Below are positions 1 to 7,446 of a DNA stretch of 32,328 nt, in pieces. The stretch's first letter is position 1. Each line of letters begins with the position of its first letter. Source of the stretch: Candidatus Brevifilum fermentans (lineage in GTDB: Bacteria > Chloroflexota > Anaerolineae > Anaerolineales > Villigracilaceae); assembly GCA_945877125.1 (NCBI GenBank), contig CAMCQT010000046.1:1-32328 (forward strand). The letters run 5' to 3'. Both the position numbers and the translations under genes were made by a program. The notes under the pieces were generated by a model. The model worked only from the letters and a program-made list of their open reading frames with translations. It searched no databases and was not told the DNA's origin.

Positions 1-623
1 CAGCCTGTTTCAGCCCTGAATACCAGCAACAAAATGACGGCGAGTTTGAGCGCTTCCATGCCGACAAAATATTCGACCAGTCCCAGGTAAAAAGTTGTGA
101 GCATAGTTAGCATGATGAACAGTATCAGGCGGGTTGAAAAAAAATGCGATTGATAGGTGGAAATTATCAAAAGCAGGGAGAGCATCATGACCGCCAGGCT
201 GACCATTTGAGATTGGTAGTCTATGCCGTTGAACTGCGAAAGAAAACCTGGATAGATAAGGTAAAGCAACGCGCTAAGCCAGGCGATTTTTATTTGGCGA
301 GTCCATAACGCGGATAGAAACCAGAAGAAGAAGAGTGCGCTCAACACCCTGAATCCCCAGGCGCTTAGGTTATATAAAACGGGATTGTTCCCAAACAGCA
401 GGTAGGCGGGCATCATGACGAGGGTGCGCATGGGACGGTCAACGATAAAAATATCCTTAAAGACCGCCGCGCCTTTTGCTCCCGCCGCGTACATCAAATA
501 CCAGTCGTCATTGAAATATCCAATGGCAAAAATGAACGGCAAATAAACAAGTCCTGCCACGATAATGAGGAGAGCTGGCAGAATGAAGCCATCAGAACGA
601 AGAATTGTCTTGAGTTTTTCCAT
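1..623 (-). CDS. Integral membrane protein, GT-C glycosyltransferase-like, 3' end cut by window edge
   Basis: The frame is open from an ATG at 623 to the left edge (207 codons seen). The start gives MEKLKTILRSDGF, then a strongly hydrophobic segment and a loop with YFNDDWYLMYAAG, followed by VDRPMRTLVM and several more hydrophobic segments. An acidic pair just after the first membrane helix is typical of GT-C fold transferases (PMT/ArnT-like), which use lipid-linked sugar donors; that assignment is inference. It starts 11 nt after the stop of the Gfo/Idh/MocA gene, so it is probably the last seen gene of the same operon. The C-terminal half is outside the window, so the family cannot be settled here. 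Confidence 0.7.
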   Translation of the reverse strand, partial: MEKLKTILRSDGFILPALLIIVAGLVYLPFIFAIGYFNDDWYLMYAAGAKGAAVFKDIFIVDRPMRTLVMMPAYLLFGNNPVLYNLSAWGFRVLSALFFFWFLSALWTRQIKIAWLSALLYLIYPGFLSQFNGIDYQSQMVSLAVMMLSLLLIISTYQSHFFSTRLILFIMLTMLTTFYLGLVEYFVGMEALKLAVILLLVFRAETG

Positions 624-634
624 GGGGAATTTTA

Positions 635-1663
635 TCAACCGCTTAATCTGACCAATTTTTCTGTCTTCTGTGATTCGTATGCCGCGAGCGCCATTTGCAG
701 GGCGCGGATGCCGTCTGTCAGATCGCAGATCGGTTGGGCTTCGCCACGCGCTACGTCGATAAAGTGTTTTGTCTGCGCGATGAAAAGATGGTTGCGGTCA
801 AAATCTTTGGGCGGGGAAAATGATTCAGAAACAGGAGCAGGCGGCAGATTGGAATAAGAGCCGAAGGCGGCGGGCATTTTTTGCAGGTGCAGAATCCCAT
901 CCGCGTTGTCCCATTTTAATGTGCCGTTTGTGCCGACAATTTCAAGTTGATGCACAGGCGGGCGCTGAAAATAGTTCAGGTGAACGCCGCCAATGGCTCC
1001 GCTGGAAAATTTCAAGCCGATCTCAGCCACATCTTCGACATCCATTTCAAGCGAGGAAAGATGTTGATTGAAAGACCAAAGTGATTCCACGTCACCCAGA
1101 ATAAATCGCAAATAATCGAGCGGGTGCGTGAGCGTGACGATTACCCCGCCGCCCAAATCTGCGCGCGCCGCATAGCTTTGGCGATAATCTTCCCACGGAT
1201 GCCAATTGGGCAGGTACTCGCCCCAATGCGCGTGAGCCGTTAATACTTTGCCAAGCGCACCCGCCTGAATGAGTTCACGCGCTTTGTTGAGCGTGGGATG
1301 ATAACGAAATTGAAAGCCGACAAGGATTTTGCTTCCGCTTTTTTGCGTGGCTTGTTGCAACACGTCCAGTCGTTCGAGTGAATGGGAAACTGGCTTTTCG
1401 AGCAAAATGGCGCATCCTGCTTCGGCAGCGGGAATGGCGACATCCAAATGCAGCGCGGTGGGATTTGCCACGATGACGGCATTTGGCTTGTGCTTTTTGA
1501 GGGCTTCGGTCAAATCGGTTTCAACGGGATAGCCCGCGAGTTCGTCATCAGACATGGTGGCGCGATGGCTTCTCAGAAGGACGATGTCTGTTTCGCCGAG
1601 CGCGATCAAGTTGCGAAAGTGACGACGTCCGATGGAGCCAAGTCCAGCGATCATGAATTTCAT
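635..1663 (-). CDS. Gfo/Idh/MocA family NAD(P)-dependent oxidoreductase
   Basis: 342 residues. The N-terminus MKFMIAGLGSIGRRH is a Rossmann dinucleotide-binding loop (GxGxxG). EKPVSHS near residue 90 is the conserved EKP motif that carries the catalytic lysine region in this family. The C-terminal half is the usual alpha/beta substrate domain. Members oxidise or epimerise sugars, inositols and nucleotide sugars; the substrate cannot be read from sequence. I chose the ATG at 1663 because GGAG lies 9 nt upstream; an in-frame TTG at 1678 would put that Shine-Dalgarno sequence inside the gene. It sits between a sulfatase-fold gene and a membrane glycosyltransferase-like gene, so a role in making an unusual surface sugar is likely but inferred. 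Confidence 0.88.
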   Translation of the reverse strand: MKFMIAGLGSIGRRHFRNLIALGETDIVLLRSHRATMSDDELAGYPVETDLTEALKKHKPNAVIVANPTALHLDVAIPAAEAGCAILLEKPVSHSLERLDVLQQATQKSGSKILVGFQFRYHPTLNKARELIQAGALGKVLTAHAHWGEYLPNWHPWEDYRQSYAARADLGGGVIVTLTHPLDYLRFILGDVESLWSFNQHLSSLEMDVEDVAEIGLKFSSGAIGGVHLNYFQRPPVHQLEIVGTNGTLKWDNADGILHLQKMPAAFGSYSNLPPAPVSESFSPPKDFDRNHLFIAQTKHFIDVARGEAQPICDLTDGIRALQMALAAYESQKTEKLVRLSG

Positions 1664-1693
1664 AAAGATGTTCTCCAATATGAATTCGATATA

Positions 1694-3214
1694 TTATTGT
1701 TTCATGTAAGGTTTGTTAACATCTAAAAGCGTGTCAAGTAATTCTTCCTTCATTGCTTTGGCAAATATTGGTTGGGCAGGGTATAGGTTGGTCATTTCCT
1801 CAATATCGGCATCTAGATTATATAACTCGAAGGAATCTTCCGCTTCGTATCCGGTGTAATAAATGAGTTTGTTGGTGCCTTTTATCATGGCAATAGTGGC
1901 TGTTTTTAACGGTGCGAAGGAAGAGTTCATTTTTGCTTCAATGGTAAATGTGCTGCGCTGATAGTCCTCCACGCCACCCAGCCCAGGTAAAGGGGTCCCT
2001 TCAGCCCATGCCGGGATGGGATTCCCAGTCAACTGTGTGATCGTGGGGAGTATATCCACGGCGTTGGTGGGGGCGAAAATATCGCGGCGGGTCTTTTGTC
2101 CGGGGGCGGAGATCAACAGGGGAATATGGATAACAGGGTCATACAAAAGGGGGGTAGAGTGCGCTTTCTCGCCGCGCTCAAACATTTCTCCGTGATCGGA
2201 AGTGATGATCACATAGCTGTTTTCGAATACCCCTTCTTTTTCAAGCGTATCAAAAAGGTTGCCGAGTTCCCAGTCAATGGAGGCAATATACTCATCGTAA
2301 GACCTGCGTGCTGATGTGAGTTTTGCGTTTGATGAATGGTCTGAAAAACGATGATCTGGTTTAATGATTGGATGGAATTTGTCAATGAACTTGCTGTCAA
2401 ATTTGCTGGTGGCACGATATGGCATGTGCGGAGGGAAAAGGTGAATATACGAGAAAGATGGGGATTGCAAACCCGGCAGAAGCGACGCCAGTCCGTCGAA
2501 AACATCCTCCAGCCTGAAGTAAAGTGGATAGTTTACGTTGTTGGGCAGTCCTCTGGGGTAGCCATCTGTGGAAAGCTGGGCTGCACCTCTAAAGGAAAGG
2601 GCGTTTATCAAAGTGCCAAAAAGTAGGGAGGCTTGTTTGGTTTCCTTGAAAGCAAAATCATCCAATGCGCGGGTTGCCATGTTTGCGTCTTTCGGGAGGT
2701 ACTTGCTTGTTAAATAGTCCTGTTCGCCATATGTCCCCGAAGGCAAAAGCGTATCCACATCGTTTGCGAATTGCGACACGATAAAATTGGACCAGACACT
2801 TTGTGGAAATGCCAGGCGATGATATTCACTTCCAAGCGCGCGAAAGATATTCTCCTGCGAAATACTTGGCTTGACCATGCCACTGTGATTGATGGCCCTG
2901 TTTGTCCACGGGTAGGTTCCTGTCAGCAAGCTGGCAACGCCGGGGATGGTGTAATTTCCACCTGAATTATGTGAATGATAAACATTGGCATGTTCGGCGA
3001 AGCGTTCCAGGTTTGGTGAGGTTGGGCGTGGGTATCCGTAGACTGAGAGGTTTTGGGCGCTCATCGCGTCAAATAAAAGGATGATCACATTTGGCTTTGA
3101 TGTGTCTGATTGTCTGATATTTTTATCTGCCCAAGAGACAGCCTTTGGAAAAAAGATGGCTGGAGCGGCAGCTCCAACCATCTTTAAAAAACTGCGACGA
3201 CTTAATTTAGACAT
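1694..3214 (-). CDS. Tat-exported sulfatase-fold (alkaline phosphatase superfamily) enzyme, Thr in nucleophile position
   Basis: 506 residues. It starts with a twin-arginine signal (SRRSFLKMVG, residues 5-14), so it should be exported folded. NVIILLFDA (metal Asp49) and TSDHGEMFE, followed by a downstream His, are the metal-site motifs of the sulfatase/alkaline phosphatase superfamily. In the position of the formylglycine Cys/Ser of true sulfatases (C-x-P-x-R) this protein has T89-I-P-G-V, so both the modifiable residue and the Arg are missing. A Thr nucleophile is known in LtaS and EptA-type phosphotransferases of the same superfamily. It could therefore be a phospho(di)esterase or phosphotransferase, not a sulfatase. 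RBS AAGGA lies upstream of the ATG. A small membrane protein gene is 23 nt upstream. It is a paralogue of the gene at 16277-17815. Confidence 0.85.
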   Translation of the reverse strand: MSKLSRRSFLKMVGAAAPAIFFPKAVSWADKNIRQSDTSKPNVIILLFDAMSAQNLSVYGYPRPTSPNLERFAEHANVYHSHNSGGNYTIPGVASLLTGTYPWTNRAINHSGMVKPSISQENIFRALGSEYHRLAFPQSVWSNFIVSQFANDVDTLLPSGTYGEQDYLTSKYLPKDANMATRALDDFAFKETKQASLLFGTLINALSFRGAAQLSTDGYPRGLPNNVNYPLYFRLEDVFDGLASLLPGLQSPSFSYIHLFPPHMPYRATSKFDSKFIDKFHPIIKPDHRFSDHSSNAKLTSARRSYDEYIASIDWELGNLFDTLEKEGVFENSYVIITSDHGEMFERGEKAHSTPLLYDPVIHIPLLISAPGQKTRRDIFAPTNAVDILPTITQLTGNPIPAWAEGTPLPGLGGVEDYQRSTFTIEAKMNSSFAPLKTATIAMIKGTNKLIYYTGYEAEDSFELYNLDADIEEMTNLYPAQPIFAKAMKEELLDTLLDVNKPYMKQ

Positions 3215-3237
3215 AATATTTCCTTATTTAATTAAAA

Positions 3238-3777
3238 TCAGAGAATATTTCTGATCAGTACCACCATCAAAGAAATCGCACTGACGGGTATCGAGACATA
3301 AAGGAAAACCACGAATCGATCGGAAATGTCATCCACGATCCTCTGTAGGAATTTAATTTGACCAAGCAATAAAACTAATAGCAGGATCAAAAGAAAAAAT
3401 ACTGGCGACCACTTAATCAAGGTGTACGGAAAAGGCATCTCTGGTACAATTTTCTCGGCTATATATATCAAATACCCCAGTCCCATGGAAACCAACAAGA
3501 CTCCTTTTGTTACAAAGCGATCATGGAACCACTTTTGAGGCAAAATAACGCTTAATATAACGGGCGCAAAAACAACCACAAGACTTTCAAGCAGGTTAAC
3601 CACCATTAAATAAGCAAAAATAACGCCGATTTCGCCATTTGTTGAATACTTAAGAAAACTGGGGAGTCGCCAGGAAAAACGCAAAAGTGACCACGAGTAG
3701 ATCATGGTCATAGCAACTGCGTAGACAGGCGCCAATTGCGTAAGGGAAGGGATGCGCTTTGTAAAATTCATAATCAT
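3238..3777 (-). CDS. Small multi-spanning membrane protein of unknown function
   Basis: 179 residues with about five hydrophobic segments and short charged loops; no motif recognised. It ends 23 nt before the sulfatase-fold gene on the same strand, so the two are probably co-transcribed and may work together at the membrane; this is inference from spacing. Two ATGs are possible (3777 and 3771), and the A-rich upstream sequence does not decide between them. Base composition is AT-rich compared with the central metabolic genes to the right, as is usual for surface-polysaccharide clusters. Confidence 0.65.
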   Translation of the reverse strand: MIMNFTKRIPSLTQLAPVYAVAMTMIYSWSLLRFSWRLPSFLKYSTNGEIGVIFAYLMVVNLLESLVVVFAPVILSVILPQKWFHDRFVTKGVLLVSMGLGYLIYIAEKIVPEMPFPYTLIKWSPVFFLLILLLVLLLGQIKFLQRIVDDISDRFVVFLYVSIPVSAISLMVVLIRNIL

Positions 3778-3844
3778 TTCTTTACTTAAAGATATTAAAA
3801 ATATTATACCTTAGATACATGTGCAACATTTGTATGGTTGAACG

Positions 3845-4879
3845 CTACCAATTCAAATCTTTTTCATATTTCCACTTGACCAGCATCTCCCCTGCAACTG
3901 CCTTGAACGCGGATTTATCCTTCTCGGTGAAGAGCCGTGTCCAGTTGCCAGCCTGTCCTTTTGGAAGGAAGGATGCGATGCCTTCGTTGCGTTTTGACTG
4001 CCATTCTTCGTCTGGATTGGACGACATCTCATCGCGCAGGGTTTGGGCAAAGGATGGGTCAATTGTTTTCACGCCGAGGAATTTCCAAAATTTGCTCATT
4101 TCATCGAAGGGTTGAGTCAGCAGGTCTTCGTAGCGCAGGTCGAAATAATTTTCGCCAAATAATCTGCGGGCTTCGTCTTCGGTTTCCTGTAAATTTTTTA
4201 CCCAGCCCTGTGCCACGCGGCGGATGAAGGCTTCGGTGAAGATCGAACGGGAGCCATCTGCAAACGGAGCAGAATCAACTTTCAGCGCGGCGATGATGCG
4301 TTTATCTTCCGAAGTCAAAAACTTTGATTCTTCCACAAAGTTGCGGAAGCGTTCCGAGACCAGCACGTCGCGCCCATCGCGGACGATGTTGATTAATTTC
4401 GCGTCGGGATAAACGGCGTGCATGTCGCGCACCGCCTGACCATGAATCGTGGACGAGGGGCTTTTGTCGCCGACGATCATTTTCCCTTCGCGAACGGCGT
4501 CGCGTTCCATGATGAAGTCGGCGGCGGCGCGCAAGACAAGCGGAGATAGGTCGCGACCTTGATTCCAGCGGTTGGATTTGCGCGTCAGCCATTCTTCGGC
4601 TTCGGGCGTGTTGACGAGTGACTTGAGCAGCGGCTGGCGCGTGAAGAAATGCGCCTGATAATTGCAATGGACTTCGGGATGCAGGCGGGCAAGGCGCGTG
4701 AGAAGCGTTGTCCCTGAGCGGGCATGTCCGAAGATGAAAAATTTTTCACGCGGAAAGAAATTCCGCGCTTCGGCAACTTCCTCGGCGGTGATGGCGGGGA
4801 TGGGGTTTCGTTTATTCTTTTTCGGTTCGCCGCGCAAAAGGATTTTGACGGCAGGTTTGAATCGGCTAAAAAATGACAT
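3845..4879 (-). CDS. Sulfotransferase family protein (PAPS-dependent)
   Basis: 344 residues. GHARSGTTLL at residues 51-60 is the 5'-phosphosulfate binding loop, and NIVRDGRDVLVSERFR at about 164-179 is the 3'-phosphate binding motif (R167, S175) of the sulfotransferase fold. The enzyme should transfer sulfate from PAPS to a hydroxyl or amine on a glycan, lipid or protein; the acceptor is unknown. The ATG at 4879 is chosen because AGGAG lies just upstream and the protein then starts MSFFSRFKP; the frame stays open further upstream, but that part is low-complexity and overlaps an inverted repeat. It is the first gene of the minus-strand surface cluster, followed after a 67-nt gap by the small membrane protein gene. 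Confidence 0.88.
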   Translation of the reverse strand: MSFFSRFKPAVKILLRGEPKKNKRNPIPAITAEEVAEARNFFPREKFFIFGHARSGTTLLTRLARLHPEVHCNYQAHFFTRQPLLKSLVNTPEAEEWLTRKSNRWNQGRDLSPLVLRAAADFIMERDAVREGKMIVGDKSPSSTIHGQAVRDMHAVYPDAKLINIVRDGRDVLVSERFRNFVEESKFLTSEDKRIIAALKVDSAPFADGSRSIFTEAFIRRVAQGWVKNLQETEDEARRLFGENYFDLRYEDLLTQPFDEMSKFWKFLGVKTIDPSFAQTLRDEMSSNPDEEWQSKRNEGIASFLPKGQAGNWTRLFTEKDKSAFKAVAGEMLVKWKYEKDLNW

Positions 4880-4985
4880 GGCTCTCCTATCGCCCCTGAT
4901 TTTACTGGAAATAAGATGATATGCGCTATTTTCACGGATAGGTAATTTTGCAGGGAAATAAGTTGCTCTACCGCTTTTACGGACC

Positions 4986-5056
4986 CATCCACAGATTTCA
5001 CAGATGGTGCAGATTTGATTTTGAAAAATCGGTGTAATCTGTAGCATCTGTGGATG
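4986..5056. repeat. CCACAGAT inverted repeat, copy 1
   Basis: The element begins CATCCACAGATTTCACAGAT and ends with ATCTGTAGCATCTGTGGATG, which is largely its reverse complement, giving a 71-nt imperfect palindrome. A second copy of the same design lies at 32038-32110, so this is a dispersed family rather than a local hairpin. Confidence 0.8.
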
Positions 5057-5174
5057 AATCTCTCCAGAAACAGAGAGTCGTTATTTTTATTTCCAGAGCT
5101 TTCTTTGCGTCATTGCGAGTTTGGCGGTTCAAAGAATTTGTCTGACAATATCTCGCTTCAATTTTGTAGACCGC

Positions 5175-5203
5175 TTAACTTTTCCTTTCATTAGTTGTAC
5201 AAT
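5175..5203 (+). promoter_or_regulatory. Candidate sigma-70 type promoter for the lipoprotein gene
   Basis: TTAACT (5175-5180) and TACAAT (5198-5203) are separated by 17 nt and lie about 45 nt before the ATG of the next gene. The -10 matches 5 of 6 and the -35 matches 4 of 6 consensus positions. Confidence 0.45.
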
Positions 5204-5246
5204 CTAGCAAGGCATCGGACAAACGAAACAATCAGAAAGGTGGAGA

Positions 5247-6296
5247 ATGATAAGGGGTTCTCTGTTCGTTCAACATAGGTTTTTTATTTTTTTGCTCCTG
5301 AGCTTATTTGCTGTAATGGGGCTTTTTGGGTGTAGGGTGGAGGATACATCAACGCCGGTTGTTTGCACGCCAAATCCATCTACTGTAAATGTATATCGGG
5401 TAACGCCGCAACCTTTGACTAATCTTATTTTTCAATCTGCCGTCGTCCCTGTTGTACCCTCAAGTATTGCCACTTCAACCATTCCCACTTCAACCATTCC
5501 CTCAATTGATTCGATATTTGGGGTTGCTCCTCCCTCCAGTCCACCGCAAATTCAAAGTTCCCGCTACGCCGCACTTCAATATCTGAGCAATGAGACAAAA
5601 CGCTGGTCAGATATTGAAACCATTAAATTGGATGACTTTAGTGAGGTGCAGATCGTTGTTACCTTCATCAGCCCCGAATTACTTCAAGCTGTATTTCTTA
5701 GTGAAGTTCTGGAACAGAGTGTCTTATTCCCTGATTTTGAGGCCCAAACACAAACAATGCTTAATTCCGTTGCCACGCGCGATGAACTATTGTTTTTGCT
5801 CACAGTCACTACAATCAATAGTGGCAATATAAATTTATCCCCTCACTCCATTGATATACCGATCAGACAAATGTTCCTGACCAATGGTGAAGATTTGCAA
5901 ATAGAACCCAGGCATGATGACCATATTCTCGATCAACCCATTAATTCCTCATCCAAATCTGTGTTTGGATATCTTGCCTATCCATTAGCTGTGATGACGA
6001 ATAGCGAATGCAAGTGGGTGCTGGAGCCAAAATACAACACAAGTATCGTAATCACTGTGCCTGTTCTTCAAATAGACGGTGTCAGCAGTGGACCATACAC
6101 ATGGACGATCCCATATTCGTCTTTGATCCATCCGAATAATCCCCCAGATTTATCCATACTTATGATCCCGCCTGGTTTTGACCAAACCCTGCTGTCACCT
6201 GCAACCCTGCCGCCGAATGGAAATATTGAACAACCCAATTACTGGCAGGGTTTCGCAAGATTTGTTTGGAGTCAAGTCACGCACGGGAATTATTAG
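5247..6296 (+). CDS. Lipoprotein of unknown function
   Basis: 349 residues. The N-terminus has basic residues, a hydrophobic stretch and a lipobox-like LFGC ending near residue 29, so it is predicted to be lipidated and held on the outside of the membrane. A Ser/Thr/Pro-rich linker follows (about residues 35-100), then a mixed alpha/beta region with no motif I recognise. The linker includes a perfect in-frame 15-bp tandem duplication at 5471-5500 (STIPT/STIPS). RBS GGTGGAGA is directly before the ATG. It is followed after 70 nt by the deacetylase-family gene, from which it is separated by a hairpin. No function can be given. Confidence 0.75.
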   Translation: MIRGSLFVQHRFFIFLLLSLFAVMGLFGCRVEDTSTPVVCTPNPSTVNVYRVTPQPLTNLIFQSAVVPVVPSSIATSTIPTSTIPSIDSIFGVAPPSSPPQIQSSRYAALQYLSNETKRWSDIETIKLDDFSEVQIVVTFISPELLQAVFLSEVLEQSVLFPDFEAQTQTMLNSVATRDELLFLLTVTTINSGNINLSPHSIDIPIRQMFLTNGEDLQIEPRHDDHILDQPINSSSKSVFGYLAYPLAVMTNSECKWVLEPKYNTSIVITVPVLQIDGVSSGPYTWTIPYSSLIHPNNPPDLSILMIPPGFDQTLLSPATLPPNGNIEQPNYWQGFARFVWSQVTHGNY

Positions 6297-6302
6297 TCGG
6301 CT

Positions 6303-6356
6303 TGAATTCGGGTAAACTATTCGTGAGGCTGTTTGAGTCTCTGAATCCCGAATTCA
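6303..6356. repeat. Inverted repeat between lipoprotein and deacetylase genes
   Basis: TGAATTCGGG (6303-6312) is the exact reverse complement of CCCGAATTCA (6347-6356). It ends 10 nt before the deacetylase ATG, so one arm lies next to that gene's translation start. There is no U-tract, so it is not a standard intrinsic terminator. Confidence 0.6.
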
Positions 6357-6366
6357 GGTTGATTAG

Positions 6367-7377
6367 ATGAAAACTGTTTACACCTTTATCCCAGCACGAG
6401 CACATGAATATCCCGACCATCCAGAAAGACCGGGGAGATTGGATGCGCTGGCGCCGCTGCTTCCATCCATTAATGCCGAGAGAATTGAAGCAACATCCGC
6501 AACGCCCGAGCAGGTTGCGCGGGTGCATCAGCCGCAATTGATCAAAGCCATCGAAGAGGTTTGCCTGCAGGGACCGGTCATTATTGACCACGCGCCGACG
6601 TACGTGACGCAGACTTCCTATCAAGATGCGCTGCTTGCGGCCGGCGGAACGATTGCCTGCACGCGCGCGGTGTTGAACGGCGATGCCCAAAACGCCTTCG
6701 CCATTGTGCGCCCGCCGGGGCATCATGCCGAGCCGGAGCGCGCGATGGGATTTTGCATCTTCAACAATGTCGCCATCGCGGCGCGTGAAGCGTTGTCCAA
6801 CGGATTGGATCGCGTGATGGTCATCGACTACGACGCGCATCACGGCAACGGCACGCAAGCCGCTTGCATGGATGACGACCGCTTCGGATTTATCTCGACC
6901 CATCAATGGGGAATTTACCCGGGCACAGGCTGGATCGATGATGCGCCCCACGCCCGCGGACGGCTGGTCAATGTTCCTTTGAGTCAGTTTGCCGGCGACA
7001 GAGTTTTTGCGCGCGTGGCAGAAGACATCTTCAAACCGGTGGTCGAGAAATTCCGCCCGCAGATGTTGTTGATCTCGGCTGGCTTTGACGCACACTGGAA
7101 TGATCCGCTCACCTCGCTGGGATTATCCACGCGCGGATTTTTCAATATTTCAAAGAAACTGGTGGAGCTTGCCGAAGAATACTGCGCGGGCAAAATTGTC
7201 TTTGTGCTGGAAGGCGGCTACGACCCGCGCAACATCGCCAACGGGTCAGCGGCTGTCTTCGACGCATTGACCCACTCAACGGTAGGCAAAGATGCGGATG
7301 ATCCATCGCCTCATCGCGAGCCAGATCATGAGTCACGCATTGCCGAAATCCTCAAATGGCATGGGATAAAATCATAG
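6367..7377 (+). CDS. Histone deacetylase family protein (AcuC/acetylpolyamine amidohydrolase-like)
   Basis: 336 residues, the usual single-domain length. RPPGHHAEPERAMGFC carries the catalytic His pair (H119, H120). DYDAHHGNGTQ carries zinc ligands D156 and H158, GFDAH carries the third zinc ligand D241, and EGGYD near residue 289 holds the transition-state Tyr. Bacterial members deacetylate acetylpolyamines, acetyl-CoA synthetase (AcuC) or other small amides; the precise substrate cannot be told. The Shine-Dalgarno sequence is weak (CAGG, about 9 nt upstream) and an inverted repeat lies just before it. Confidence 0.93.
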   Translation: MKTVYTFIPARAHEYPDHPERPGRLDALAPLLPSINAERIEATSATPEQVARVHQPQLIKAIEEVCLQGPVIIDHAPTYVTQTSYQDALLAAGGTIACTRAVLNGDAQNAFAIVRPPGHHAEPERAMGFCIFNNVAIAAREALSNGLDRVMVIDYDAHHGNGTQAACMDDDRFGFISTHQWGIYPGTGWIDDAPHARGRLVNVPLSQFAGDRVFARVAEDIFKPVVEKFRPQMLLISAGFDAHWNDPLTSLGLSTRGFFNISKKLVELAEEYCAGKIVFVLEGGYDPRNIANGSAAVFDALTHSTVGKDADDPSPHREPDHESRIAEILKWHGIKS

Positions 7378-7446
7378 GAAGATTGGGTGGCAAGGGAAAG
7401 TCCATTCTGATGTAAACTTCTGCACCGAAAAAATCAAAGGAGAGAT

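Larger units (their letters stand above)
4880..5246. other. Divergent intergenic region with inverted repeat and promoter
   Basis: This 367-nt gap separates the minus-strand sulfotransferase gene from the plus-strand lipoprotein gene and should hold promoters for both. It contains the CCACAGAT inverted repeat (4986-5056), a short fragment resembling the TCATTGCGAG dispersed element near 5110-5120, and a candidate promoter for the lipoprotein gene (5175-5203). No further coding potential was seen. Confidence 0.6.

Noticed and set aside
1694-3214. Ordinary formylglycine-dependent sulfatase
   Set aside because: The C/S-x-P-x-R signature is absent; the loop reads T-I-P-G-V.
6277-7095. 272-codon minus-strand open frame
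   Set aside because: Antisense to the histone deacetylase family gene and begins inside it; no motif support.
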